This document shows positions 22,023 through 34,400 of a stretch of DNA of 64,000 nt, in pieces (the stretch's first letter is position 1; each line of letters begins with the position of its first letter). The notes below the pieces were generated by a model. That model saw only the letters and a program-made list of their open reading frames with translations. It was not told the origin of the DNA and did not search any database. The position numbers and the translations under genes are program-made. The stretch lies in the NCBI GenBank assembly GCA_011799875.1, contig CM022302.1:325541385-325605384 (forward strand), written 5' to 3'. Source of the stretch: Thinopyrum elongatum (lineage: Eukaryota > Streptophyta > Magnoliopsida > Poales > Poaceae).

Positions 22023-23291
22023 TTACGATCCCACGTGATGCTATATAGTAGAATTGGTACCGGGTTTTGTTTTCTCACACCTACAAGTAAATGGCTTTTG
22101 GAGGATCTCGGTTAGGAAATGGCACAAATAAATCAAGCAAATGTTAGTGAATATGTCGAAAAAGTTGAGAAGATGCAGAAATCGCAAGTAAGAGAAATAG
22201 ATCAAACCCAAGGATATCACTAGGAACACACACACGGAAGATATATGGGCTCCGCGCAACCAAGGAATGAGCACAAGATGTGGTATCATAGAGAAACCTC
22301 TTGTTGCACGGATACTAGAGAGACGCTAGCTTGATTGCTCTAACGGGCTAGATATGCTAGTGCACCAACCTAAGAGAGAAACGGGTCATCTACTATCCCA
22401 AGTATGCTTATGTATGTATGAACCGAGATGATGAACTAGGAAAAGTGGCTCAATGCTATTGCTTACAAGCTCTTGCTTTTCTTTTCTTTTACTTAAAAGC
22501 TTTTTTTGACTATGCCACAATGCTTGATATGCGAGCCGGAGTATGAGGTAATAAGTGTGATATGCATGCACTAAAGGTGCACTAAAAGCGTGTCCCGACA
22601 ATACTCAACTTGCTAGTCTCGATGGGTAAGTAACGCAAAAGAGGCTCGAGGCTATCAAGATAATGGAAAGGGTAATACAATGGTGTCATCGAGGTTACCG
22701 TCCTTGCTTACGGTTGGTATGAAGATGGAGTTGTCAAAGTCGATGTGGAGTCCGAGCCGTTGATGAGTGGTGGTGATGATGAAGTCAAGTCGTGCCTAAG
22801 TAGCCGAAACACCTTAGGACACGAGTAACCGCAACCCAAAAGCTCAAACACCAACAAGAACTATTGCAGAAGACAAATGGTGGTGGTGGAATGGCAAAAG
22901 GAAGCAAAACAGGAAGTGGCCGAACAGTTCTGTAAGGCCCGTGCGCACGGGGTAAAGTGATGACCATGTGCACGGGGTCCAGTGTGCACAGGGTGTCGAT
23001 AGCCCGTGCGCACGGGGTGTTCTGGGAGCACAAGAACACCTTCGGATCCATGGATATTTCGCAAAATTCGGCAAAAATCAACAATGGGGAGGTTGGGGAA
23101 TGGTGGTAAAGGCTAGATCCACTTGTCAAACAACAAATTCGTGGATCAAATCAACCAAATCTCACAAGATCTAACAAATTGCAAGAAAAATTTTGGGGCT
23201 ATTTTTTGTGGGGATTTTTGAATTGGGACGAAAAGCAACAAAATCAAGCTAGAATATGGGGGGTAGGGACTCCAAGATGTGAATCAACCTT
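22023..23291 (-). other. X' leader (5' UTR)
   Basis: AT-rich sequence between the primer-binding site and gag, with no protein signal I trust. It contains a small array of CCCGTGCGCACGGGG palindromes at 22938-23017, the same motif as in the LTR. Confidence 0.6.
22938..23017. repeat. Palindromic repeats in the X' leader
   Basis: Perfect 15-bp CCCGTGCGCACGGGG copies lie at 22938 and 23003. Between them are degenerate ones (CCATGTGCACGGGG and CAGTGTGCACAGGG). The spacing is about 20-25 bp. Confidence 0.75.
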
Positions 23292-23304
23292 GCTCATGAT
23301 ACCA
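23292..23304 (-). other. X' primer-binding site (tRNA-iMet type)
   Basis: The minus strand reads TGGTATCATGAGC, three bases inside the LTR end. This is the initiator-methionine PBS with one inserted T. Confidence 0.75.
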
Positions 23305-23307
23305 AGA

Positions 23308-24163
23308 TGTTGTAGGGTGGAACCCTAAGAAGGATCTTTTCACACTTGGAGGGGGAAAAGTGATGAGCACCAAGAACACAAAGAGGAATTCACTCCAACA
23401 AAACCCAATTACACATCCTCTAGAATAGCAAACACATAGATCCACAAGAGTACAAGCACATTCAAAGGAAACAAGCACTAGGTAAAGTTCTTCCCACTCC
23501 TAAGGAGGTGAGGTCTTGATGATAGTATTCTCCCAAGAGGAGGCCTTGAAATCCACTTGGGATCCTCTCCAAAGAGGTCTTGATCTTCAAGAGGAGTGGT
23601 AGATGGAGCAAATCTCTCTAAATATCTCTCATATACTTTGCTAAGTCTAAACATAACGCTAGGTATGAAATATTTAGGCATGTGGGAGAGGGGGATGAAG
23701 TGGAGGCCCAAAACAGCAGCCTAGGCCGGCCATCCTGTAGGGCCCGTGCGAACGGGGGTCCCGTGTGCATGGTACACGCCCGTGTGCACGGGGTGCTACA
23801 GCGTCAGCTCCCTGTGTAGTCCGTGGGCACGGGGTCTCGGGGGCCCGTGCGCACGGGGTCGCCTGGGACTTGCCACCTTGCCCCTTTTGGTATCCTTCTT
23901 CTTCATAGATGTCTTGGGGTGCTTCCCCTCCTCCTTTGGGGTGTCCCTTAGCCGCTTGGTGGCGTTGGTCTTGATACCTAAGGACACATAGCATGTTTTG
24001 GTGAGGTAGCATCCAAGTTTCATTCATGTCCATATCCATCTCAAGTAAGAGTAAGTTCACCTCGGTTTCCATTGCGCATGCTTGAACTCTAGTCATGGGT
24101 CCACGTGGTGCTTGATGAGTTGGTGTAGCGTCCATGGGGATGATGGAAGGATGCTCCGCATCA
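23308..24163 (-). repeat. X' 5' LTR
   Basis: An 856-bp LTR, starting TGATGCGGAGCATCC and ending CCTACAACA on the minus strand. It is related to 56086-56963 (878 bp) and 1-155. It contains a palindrome array (23743-23858) where the other copy has a different palindrome. Confidence 0.85.
23743..23858. repeat. GTGCGCAC-type palindrome array in the X' LTR
   Basis: Five copies of the CCCGTGCGCACGGGG type occur. The one at 23844-23858 is perfect; those at 23743, about 23760, 23779 and 23820 carry one to three changes. The spacing varies from about 17 to 40 bp. Confidence 0.75.
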
Positions 24164-24169
24164 CTTTCC

Positions 24170-24823
24170 TTTGTTGTTGTCGCCAAAATTGATATACTTC
24201 TGAGATGAAGCAGTTAAGTTGGGGTCGACAAACAATGACTTGTCTCCGGTCAAATGACTAGTGCATCCATTATCCATTCAGTACACCCGGAGACATAGTC
24301 CTGCAGAGTAATTAGGATTTCTTAACCACCCACATCTTTGTAGGTGGCTTCGAAACAAGAGAGCGAGCAGGATATGATTTCTTTCGATAACCATGATTAT
24401 TACTCAAAGAAGTGCGAGCCTAATCAAAGGAATAGGCTTTGAAATCCTTTCCAGACGAATGAGTATAGTGGTTGAATGAGGTATGCATGTACTCATTCTG
24501 TCGAACTTTTGTAAGGAAGTAACGAGCATTTTTTGCCTGCATGGTTAGTACAGTAGTAATAGGCAATGCTTCAATAGTTTTCCTTGGCACCCAGATAGCT
24601 TTCTTTGGGGGGCCATTTCTGTTGTTTGGTCCAACATAGCGAGCAACAGCCTCACCATGCTGGTTTTTGAATAGCTTATAGTTGTCGAGAGAATCATCAT
24701 AAGAGTATTCAGGCATAGGAGAGTCATATCCCGAAAGCAAAGCTGGATCGAGCGTTTTGCTCTTGGCTGGCACCCACAAAGTGCGAGGATATTGATCAGG
24801 TTCCCAGTAGGAGCCATTTTCAT
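24170..24823 (-). pseudogene. Copia gag C-terminus and protease start
   Basis: The segment at 24420-24779 has WVPAKSK and KAIWVPRK motifs of the gag-protease linker. Downstream, near 24200-24260, is a protease signature: D-N-G-CTSHLTGDKSLF in a frame that stays open to the X' junction. The usual Copia active site is D-S/T-G, so Asn replaces the small residue here. Stops lie between the two parts. Confidence 0.7.
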
Positions 24824-26723
24824 TCAGTTTCCTTTCGAAACCGTACCTTCTTTCCTGGGATTTTTGTGAAGAATGGATTTCTTCAGAACATCACAAAGGG
24901 TTTGATGCCCTTTGAGAGACTTGAACATTCCTGTCTGAATAAGATCCTTCAACCTAGCATTCTCATCGGACACAGAATCATTTTCCTCGATAGAGGGGTT
25001 AGCATTCACAGAAGATTCAGCATTTGATTCAGCATTGTTGCGTTCAAGGCATTTTAAGTAAGGTGGTATAAACACTTCAGGTTTCTCTTTGAGTTGTTGG
25101 GTAAGAAGAGAATTTTCCCTGATCAAGTCATCATGAGCCTCTCTCAGCGACTCAAGTTCATGTTTCCTTTTCAGGTAATCATAAGTCAACCTCTCGGCTG
25201 AGAGAAACTCATGACGAGTTGATAGTTCTTCCATTTGTGACTTGAGAGCGGAATGCTCTTCTATCAACGACTGATTTTTCTCCATCTCCTCAACCAACAA
25301 CCCTTCGAATTTTCTGAGGGTACCAATTTTCTGAAGACAGTTTTGTTGTATATTAGCAATTTTGATCAGTTTAGCATGGTCATCCTCATTCGAAGAATAT
25401 TGATCACTGCAGTGAACCTTCTGATGTTTGGAGGATACCTTTTCTTTCGAAGCTTTGGCCATGAAGCAGTAAGTAGGAGATTCGTCGTTGCTTGAATGAT
25501 TCTTGAAGAAGTTTGATGTAGGGGTGGAGGCACATGCTATGCCAGCCATGCCGAAATCAGAATCCACATCGGATTCATCAGCTTCTTCGGAGTCAGATGA
25601 TTCTTCTTCATCGGAGCCCATCTCCTTGCCGATGTACGCCTTGGCCTTGTGAGAGGTATTCTTGCGGTTGGAGGAGGACTTGGAAGGATTCCTTGAGGAA
25701 GATCTTGACGAAGACTTGGAGGCAGAGCTGTCCTTCTTGAAGAACTTCTTCATTTTCTTCTCATCATCGGAGTCATAGTTATTGCTCTTGCCTTTGCCAT
25801 GGTAGTTTCCTGAATCATATCTTCCACTGGCACGGATTTCAGCTTCCCGGAGAGGGCAGTCTGAAATGAAATGTCCTGGCTTTTTTGCACTTGAAGCAGG
25901 TGTAATCTCCAGTAGGTTTTGATGAAGATTTTGAACTGCCAGAGTTGCTGGATCCCTTCTTATGAAACTGGTTCTTCCTGTGAAGGCGCTGGAATCTTTT
26001 CGTGATTAATGTGAGATCTTTGCTGATCCTTTCTGGGTCATCTGAATCTTCTTTGGCATTTCCTTCTGAGGAAGAATTAGCCACATCCTTGAGAGCATGA
26101 ATTTTGCGGTGACTTGAGCCATAGAGATCTCTCTTATCTTCTTCTTGTTCTTCGTGGGTGTTTAGCCTTTCCATGATATCAGCAGATTCGAGAACTTTGA
26201 AATCAGCTTGTTCCCTAATCATCAAAACTAGTGTGTCGAATGAGCTGTCAAGAGATCGGAGCAATTTCTTCACTACTTCATGGTCAGTGATGTCTTTGGC
26301 GCCGAGGCCTTGCAGCTCGTTTGCAATGTCACTCAGACGATTGAAGGTATGGTGACAGCTTTCATTTCCGATTCGCTTGAACCGATTGAACTTCGCCCGA
26401 AGAGTATCAATGCGAGCTTCTTTCTGAGTTGAAACACCCACATTTATCTTTTCGAGAATGTCCCAAAAATCCTTTGCAGTTTCACACTGATGATAGTGAA
26501 GAAATTGAGCCCGAGAGAGATGGCCACCAATTTCATCTTTGGCTTGAGCGTCCATCTGAATGAGTTTCTTCTTGAGGTCAACCGTGAATCCGAACTGCAC
26601 CACGTTCCACATATCATCATCAATGGCTCGGAGACGGATATTCATCTTCTCTTTCCAGAAGGGATAGTCCATCCCATCGAAGATGGGAATCTTGAGATGC
26701 GACTTGTAGCTCACTGAAGACAT
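24824..26723 (-). pseudogene. Copia (SIRE-like) gag
   Basis: Starts MSSVSYKS at 26723. Residues 1-250 form a UBN2-type capsid region (IPIFDGMDYPFWKEKM, then ETAKDFWDILE, SDIANELQGLG). A zinc knuckle CFKC-KK follows near 25860. One extra A in an A-run shifts the frame inside the knuckle; in the next frame the motif reads on as PGHF-ISDC. The second open segment (25753-24824) has a Ser/Lys-rich start, an acidic stretch (DEEESSDSEEADESD) and a long coiled coil (about residues 120-225). This size and layout fit SIRE/Maximus gag. The shift makes it a pseudogene unless bypassed. Confidence 0.8.
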
Positions 26724-26775
26724 ACTTAAACTCCAAGGTGGTTAGACCAAAATGAGCAGAGTCAAGGAGTACCTC

Positions 26776-26787
26776 GCTCTGATACCA
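26776..26787 (-). other. Copia primer-binding site
   Basis: TGGTATCAGAGC on the minus strand, two bases from the LTR end. This is the standard initiator-methionine tRNA complement. Confidence 0.9.
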
Positions 26788-26789
26788 AT

Positions 26790-28082
26790 TGTAGCAACGA
26801 AGTATGTCTACCAGAGGGGGTGAATGGGAGTTTTAAAATTTCTTCAGAAATATCAAAACACTCGGAACCCAGCAGTGGAGCGAACGTAAACAGAATACAG
26901 CGAGCGAGTATAAACTAACGAATGGAAACTAAAAGCATGCGTCAAGACAAATCACATTATAGAAACAGTTCGAATGTAAAGAGGAGTAGATGTAACCAGT
27001 GATGCTCGATGGTGACAAGGAATTTGGTAGACCAGCTCGTCCTTCTGCACAAGGACTACGTCCGGTTGGAGGGGTTGTGACTTAACACAGAAGATAAACT
27101 CTCTTCGCCCTATTCTCCTCGACAATTGGTTCATCAACCAATGTCAATCACTCATGGTAGATACTTGAGGCAATCTCCAAACCTTTACAGGCTTCTTCTT
27201 CGAGAACCACAATTACTCTTGGTCTCTGAAGAAATTGACACCTAACCGTCTAAAGAGTTTGCAACTCTCAATAGTAATAGGCGGAGCGTACTCGACTTAG
27301 ATTTGAGTGATGCTGAACCACTATCTAATTTTTCGGCTCTAGGGGTTTTCTCTCGGTGGATTTTAAACTCAAATCACTCAGGAGAGGGGGTTGCTCAACA
27401 ATCTTCTCACAATCAAATGGAGCAGCCACCGGACAAAGCATGTGCGGGGTGGCTATTTATAGCCGCAGCCTTCCCTGGTGGGAAATGACCATTTTGGACA
27501 CGCGGTCCAGCCAATGGCCAACCGACACGTTTACAACGGTCGGATTTCAAAGAGCAGTGGTAACATTACTTGAGGACCAAGTAATGCTAACTCCTCGATC
27601 AGAGACAAATCTCTTGCAGCGAAGAAGATCACAGTCACTTGCTAGCAAGTATTTGCTCGCAACACAAAGAGATTTCTCTTGCAACTTTCATAGGACTTGG
27701 GTTTAGCATCAGAGAATCAAAGCTTCGCACGCTACACCCCTCTTAATAGTATGGTGGTCCCGTGACTCAATAAAGAGAAGAGAAACAACAAAATAAATGC
27801 TATGCCTTCACTTCGTCTTCAATCTTCTCAGTCGCAGTCACTTCCTTCGGACAAGCACCGAACCAATTGCTTCGCGTTAGCAATTTTTGAGGGGTCTCTC
27901 TTGTTATCATAATCTTCGGTGATAACCTTCACTGCCACGCAGGGGATTATGTTTGTTGTTTGAATCAAACTCCTCATGATTCCAGGGACCTGTTACTCTG
28001 TGTGCACTAGCAAACACATAAGTTCCATATTGTTTATATCAACAAACTCCAAAACATAAGGAGGCAAATTATTGCACCAACA
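26790..28082 (-). repeat. Copia 5' LTR
   Basis: 1293 bp, bounded by TG at 28082 and CA at 26790 on the minus strand. A TATAAATAG box lies at 27453-27461, about 620 bp inside, the likely start region for transcription. It contains no protein signal. Confidence 0.85.
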
Positions 28083-28772
28083 GTGGCAAGGAGAGGATCG
28101 TTGGGTAGGATTATGCTACACGTTGACACTTGATGCTATACTTGTTACTCTCTTCTACATGCTTCAAGATGGAGGCTGCCAGAAGCATAGTCTTTGATAG
28201 GACTAGCTTCTCCCCCTTTATTCTGCATTCTACAGTTCAGTCCACCGATACTACCCCTTTATTGATACCGATGCATATGTAGTGTAGATCTGATATCGGT
28301 CTTACGAGTACTTTGGATGAGTACTCACGGTTGCTTTGCTACCTCTTTTTCCCCTTTATACCCGCTTGCTCCGATCAGATGTCGGAGCCCAGGAGCTAGC
28401 TGCCACCGCCGCCGACGACTACTACAACCCCGACGGAGCTTACTACTACATGAAGGCTGCCAACGACCAGGAGTAGTTAAGAGGCTCCCAGGCAGTAGGC
28501 CTTGCCTTTTCGATCATTGCTACTTTTGTGCTAGCCTTCTTAAGGCAAACTTGTTTAACTTATGTCTGTACTCAGATATTGTTGCTTTCGCTGACTCGTT
28601 TATGATCGAGCTTATGTATTCGAGCCCTCGAGGCCCATGGCTTGTAATATGAAGCTTGTATGACTTTAATTTGTTTCTAGAGTTGTGTTGTGATATCTTC
28701 CCGTGAGTCCCTGATCTTGGTCGTACACATTTGCGTGTATGATTAGTGTATGGTCAAATCGGGGGCGTCACA
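28083..28772 (+). mobile_element. Remnant of a Tekay-like LTR (3' end)
   Basis: Ends GGGGGCGTCACA like the other chromodomain-Gypsy LTRs. It contains a GAGTACTTTGGATGAGTACTCAC block that resembles, in reverse, the AGTACTTTGAATGTACTCGC block of the T1 and solo LTRs. It lies between the Copia LTR and the LINE; the upstream part of the LTR is missing. Confidence 0.6.
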
Positions 28773-28829
28773 GTGAGGACACCGCAAGATTGAACCCATT
28801 ACAAAGCACCTCTACCAATTAAAGGTCGC

Positions 28830-31414
28830 TCGTTTACCTGGAGCAACATGCAGAATGATCCTCTATTAGAACAACTCGATTGGTTTTTTACTTCGGTGAA
28901 TTGGACTCTCAATTATCTGAACACACTGGTTAAACCGCTGGGACGCCCAATCTTTGACCATGTTCCTTGCAATGTCGTCATACAGACCAAAATTCCTAAG
29001 AGTAAGTTATTCCGCTTTGAACATTATTGGGTTGCTCATCCAGGTTTCATGAACGTGGTCTCGGCTGCCTGGGCCAGACCTATCAAATATGGAAAGGACA
29101 GTAAGGCAGCATCTACTATTTGTCAAAAACTCAAAGCTGTCGGACAAGCTCTCAGTAGGTGGAGTAAAAAGATATCACGCTTAACTATTGCCACTGAAAA
29201 TACAAACAAAGCCATCCTTGAACTGGACGCTCTAGAAGAGATAAGAACCCTGACTATACCCGAGGCCAATTTCAGAACAATTCTAAAGAAACACTTCTTG
29301 CGACTCCTCGCTTACCAAAAAGAGTACTAGAGAAAATGCTGCATGATCAGATGGATCAAATTTGGTGACGAAAATACAAAAAAAAATCAAGCTGCAGCAA
29401 CAGAAAGGTACAAGAAAAATTACATGGCCAGCCTCAAAACACCTGATGGCACTATTGTGGATGATCATGTGGGGAAAGAATCCATCCTTTTCAATTCCTT
29501 TAAAAACCGTTTGGGTACATCAAACTCACCAAATATGAAATTTGATCTGGCGGACCTCATCCAAGCTGACCCGGATCTTGACCAACTCACTGTACCATTC
29601 ACCCATGATGAAATTGATTCAATAGTAAAGGAGATGCCTCCTGACAAGGCGCCTGGCCCGGATGGATTTAACGGAGCCTTCTTAAAAGCTAACTAGCCAA
29701 TTATCAAAGAGGACTTCTATAGGTTGTGTTCTGAATTCCACGAGGGTTCCCTGAACATTGAAAGCCTAAATTATGGTCATATCACATTGATCCTGAAGAA
29801 CAACTCGCCTGAAATGGTGAACGACTACCGACCAATCACCTTACTCAATTGTTGCCTGAAAATAATTACCAAATTGCTGGCTAACCGCCTTCAAAGGATC
29901 ATCATCCATTTGGTACATCGAAACCAATATGGTTATCAAAGGAAGATCCATCCATGACTACCTCGCATTGGCCTTTGAGTTCATTCATCAGTGTCAAGCC
30001 CCCAAAAAAGATATTATCTTGCTCACACTTGACTTTGCTAAAGCGTTTGACACCATTGAACACGAGGCCATGATCAAAATCATGAAACAGATGGGCTTCA
30101 ATGCAAGGTGGATCCAATGGATTGAGAATATATTCAAAACTAGGAAATCTTCGGTGCTTCTTAATGGGGTTCCAGGCCGACAATTTTCATGCAAATGTTG
30201 GGTACGGCAGGGGGATCCACTGTCCCCCTTGATCTTTGTTCTTGCTGCGGAGCTTCTACAAGCAGTTATTAATGATGCTATGAGGAAACAATTACTGCAA
30301 CACCCGATCAATAATGAACACCATGATGATTTTCCAGTGATCCAATACGCCGATGACACCCTGATAATCATGCCAACTTGTCTCGCTCAATCCCAACTGA
30401 TGAAAAACATTCTCACTAACTATGCCACATCCATTGGACTTCACATAAATTTCCAGAAATCTACACTTGTACCAATCAATGCTGCGCTAGACCTTTGCCA
30501 ACATATTGCTTCCATCTTTGGATGCTCTACGGCCTCCATGTCGTTCACTTACCTTGGGCTGCCCCTTGGCACCACCAAACCATCCGTGCAAGATCTCACA
30601 CCCATGGTGTGTAGAGCTAAACGCAAGGTCTCCGCTATGATGTAGCCGATGTCTCACGCAGGCAAGGTTGCATTGATTAACTCCATTGTCACTTCACTGG
30701 TCATCTTCACCATGGGGATAATCAGGTTGCACCCCAAAATTGTTGAGTAAATTGACAAAATCAGACGCAAATGCTTATGGCGAAAGAAAACAGATGATGG
30801 CATTAAATACAACTCCCTGGCTGCTTGGGACATGATCTTCCATCCCAAAAAACATGGTGGATTGGGTGTGCTTAATCTTCGTGTCCAGAATGATGCAATG
30901 TTGATGAAGTTCCTCCACAAGTTTTACAATCGACATGATATCCCTTGGGTACGCATGATCTGGGACACGTGCTATAGCTCCGTTATTCCCCATGCCTCTG
31001 AATCCTGTGGTTCTTTTTGGTGGCGAGAAGTGATGCAACTCAGCCCCGTTTTCAGAGGGGTGACTAATATACAAATTCATCAAGGTGACACAGCTCTCTT
31101 CTAGAAAGATCATTGGAACCAGAATATCCTTTCTGAAACTTTCCCCCGAACCTACTCATACACAACAAAAGAGGATATCTCGGTGCGGGAACTCTTATAA
31201 ATCACTGAACTAAGAGCAGCTTTCCAACTACCCCTATCAATCAGTGCCCACGAAGAAGTAAGACAGATGCAGACTGTAACAATGGACACAGATATTTTAG
31301 GTTAAAGGCATGATGTGTGGTCTTACGTTTGGGGGAAGTCTGAATTCAAAAGTAAGGAATACTACATGTATTACTTCAGAGAGGTGCAAACCCACCAGGC
31401 ATTTAGTTGGCTGT
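28830..31414 (+). pseudogene. LINE endonuclease end and reverse transcriptase
   Basis: It begins with the endonuclease C-terminus (FTWSNMQ-like start, LEQLDWFFTSV, then DHVP). A linker follows, then the RT: PDKAPGPDGFNG near 29640, YRPITLLN and KIITKLLANRL near 29830, LDFAKAFDTIEH near 30030, RQGDPLSPLIF near 30210 and the catalytic YADD at 30345-30356. The LGLPLG motif is near 30555. Stops occur at about 29328, 29694, 30642, 30748 and 31102, with a frame change near 29940, so no protein can be made. The frame enters the next block after the solo LTR. Confidence 0.85.
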
Positions 31415-34400
31415 TGTGGCACCCCGATAGAGGGCCGACGCACGCCAGTCCCAGGATAAGACCTGACGCACGTCAAAGACATGATACAGCAATTCCAGGC
31501 ACAAAATGGCTTTATTATATTAAATGGAGTATTACAATACTGTTGCTTACAACAATATTACATAGCTCCAAGGCTAACTAAGATGGCAGCGAAGGTCTTG
31601 GCTCAGCGGTGACATCGTCTCTAGCTGGGCTCCATAACTCACAGGACTGGCTGGGTTACGATCTAGCACGACGAATCTTCTCCTGCAACTGGCCACGTGC
31701 AAGGCCAGGTGAGTACTTTGAATGTACTCGCAAGACAACCAAATACATACCATCCAAACAAGCAGATGACAAAGCAAGCCATATGCTATGCCAGAATTTA
31801 TTCTAAATATGGCATGGAATTAACAGGAAAAATGTGAATCAACATGGCATAGCATACCCTTCTAGCATTATTTATCATCATGTCGTAGCAAGATTATCTG
31901 GCATGATTAAACATCTAGCAGCATTGATCATCACGACATAACGGGGTTATCTAGCAAAGTAACTACTGAAGTAAAGTACAGTAAAGTAAAGCATGCATCA
32001 AGTAAATAGTCCATATTCCGAATATTCTCATGATCCAATCTGAAACTGATCCAAATCCAAGTCTCTCGGTCATCTGACCATCTCTTCCATAGCCAACTCA
32101 TGGTTAACATACCATACTCCCGACAACATCTGCTGTCCATGCAGGACAGGTCCTTTCACCATCATTACGGTTGATCGCCTAACGAGGTTTGGACGGGCTG
32201 TCCAATACCGTGGACACGGCTATTCGAATAGATTTTACACTCTGCAGAGGTTGCGCACTTTACCCACACTATGGAGCACTGACCTCGTGATCCCATTCGG
32301 GTGGACCAGCGTTGCTCCAACGAAACCTGCCTGACCCGTGACTCTTCCATCGTACCACCGGCAATCACACTCCCTCGGAGTCAAGCCTTGGGTGGCCCCG
32401 TGTCACCTCGTGACACCCTGCCACCGTCATGGCCAAACTAAACTGTCCCAAACGGGGACGGGTACCCAAACAACTCAACTGGGCCCACAGGGTTATCGCC
32501 GCCTACCAGGCCAGGGCAGCGCGCGCGCATAACCCTCCCTCTTTGGAGGTACCGGTGAAAGAGCACGCGATCAGACCAAGTCAAGGCCGTCCCATATCGG
32601 CAAATGTGGTTGCACGGATAAGCCCGGACAGGTGACTCTGATCAACCGACTAGGTTTATCAATATATCTCCATCATCCCACCATTACCTTAACAATTATA
32701 AGTGTGAACAACCACTTAACATCAGCATAGCAGAATCATTACAACGTTGACAAACATGGCAAGATATCAGATCATGGTACTCACATGATAACGGTATTCA
32801 AAATATTGTTACTAGCATGGCAGGGCATGGCATGGAAACAAGGCATGATATTAGATGAAACGTAATGCTAACATGTAAAACAGATGACATAACAGGTGTA
32901 TGCAGGTGATACAGATGTACTACAATGAACACACAGGGTGCAAGCAAAGTCATCACTCATGTCCGGAGCTCATGGAAGAGGTTTGCTTGCCTGGGGTAGA
33001 GGAATACACCGGGTGGAAGTGCAATAACACTCCGGGAAGATTCGCCGGAAAAGTTTCCCTCTCGGAGGGGCTGATCGAAGGGCAAGGGCAAAATGGTCAT
33101 TTTCACAGTGTGAAAACATTATGAAAATGATGCCATCAGAACGGGCTCGTCGATCTGAAGACGTGGGCGTTGGTTTTACCTCAATCGGAGTTACGGTCGC
33201 AAAGTTAGGGCCGTTCGTTCGTTAGGCGGTAAAACGGACAAAATAGTGTCCATTTCAGTGCTTAACGGACGGATGTTCATCATTTAATAGATTCAGCCGC
33301 CGGCTAAAAAAAATGAAAGCGTACTCCGGAGTTTACGCTTTCACTCAACAGAAAGCGTATTGAACAGAGTACGCCTCCACTAACTGGCGGGGCCCGGCCG
33401 CTGGCTCACTTACAGGCGGGCCCGGCGTTGACTTCCCTCTTCTCTCTCTCTGGTCGCCATATTCTTCTTTCCCCCGACCGCAGCAGGGACAGAGGAGGCC
33501 GGCCATCGGCGGAACCATCGCCTCGCCGCTCCAGAGGGCCGGCCAGCGGGCTCGGGAGATCGGCCGCTCCTCGCCGCACCCGTGGGTGGCCGCTGGGTCG
33601 GTTGGGGTTACCCACAGCGCTAGTGCCGCTGCTCGGGCGCCATGGCCGAAGTGCAGCAGGTGAAGGGCAGCGCTGGCGGGGTTCCCCGGAGAAATGGAGG
33701 GAGGCGGCATTTCGCAGGAGCTTAGGGGAGGCTGGGGCGAGGTTGGAGAGGAGGGAAAAGGCCAGGGCGCCGGATTGGCCGGAGGGCAACGGCGGCAGAG
33801 CCGCGGCCATGGCGGAGGGAGGAGCTCAGGGAGCTCAACTAGGAGGATTGGGAGGGGCTGGGCTTGCTGGTGATGCAGAGGGGGCTCGAAGACGCGCTAT
33901 TTATAGTCGAGGGAGGGGGTCTCGCAATGGTGGCCGAAGCACCGAGAAGCACGGCGAAGCGGCGAAGACTCGAAGGCGGCAGAGGCAACTACGAGCTTCG
34001 GGACGAAGCGGAGAGGATTCCAGACGATGCACGAATGCGGTGGGCAGCTCGTGGACAAGATGGAGGTCACTGGAAGCGGCCTCCCGAAGTCTCCCGAGCA
34101 CAGTGCACGCTGTTGGCATGTTCTGCCGACGGTCACCATGTGGCCAAGGCGATGCCACGTTGCACTTCGTGCCAAACCATGTCTAGCGTATTCTCCACTC
34201 TTCCGTGAGTTGACCTGACCCTACGAGCATGAACAGAGAACTCTGGTGTGACCACTGCCTGGGTCAAACAGTTATGGCAGCAAAGTGTTTGTCATGTGGT
34301 GTGGCCACCACAGTGCACCCATTGGCATGATCTTGGGTAGGGGTGAGTCATCCACTAAGGTAGTCACTCTGGCAAAATTTGGGAACAAATGGACAATGCT

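Larger units (their letters stand above)
20577..24163 (-). mobile_element. X': 5' part of a Gypsy element of family X
   Basis: A minus-strand element with its LTR at 23308-24163, a primer-binding site, a leader of about 1.3 kb and a gag that ends abruptly at the CACTA end (20576/20577). The LTR's outer edge TGATGCGGAGCATCC matches the LTR start at 56086. It sits inside the Copia protease region (24164), so it inserted into that element. Its pol and 3' LTR are missing. Confidence 0.8.
24164..28082 (-). mobile_element. SIRE/Maximus-like Ty1/Copia element, 5' half
   Basis: Reads 5' to 3' on the minus strand: LTR 26790-28082 (1293 bp, TGTTGGTGCAAT...GCTACA), primer-binding site 26776-26787, gag, then the start of the protease, where the X' element cuts it at 24164. 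The gag with a UBN2-type core plus a long acidic and coiled-coil extension is typical of the SIRE lineage. RT, integrase and the 3' LTR are not in the window. Confidence 0.8.

Noticed and set aside
33428..34186. Plus-strand ORF of 252 codons inside the solo LTR
   Set aside because: It lies in the GC-rich block of an LTR, is Arg/Gly/Ser-rich without a domain, and similar spurious frames occur at the same place in T1 LTRs.
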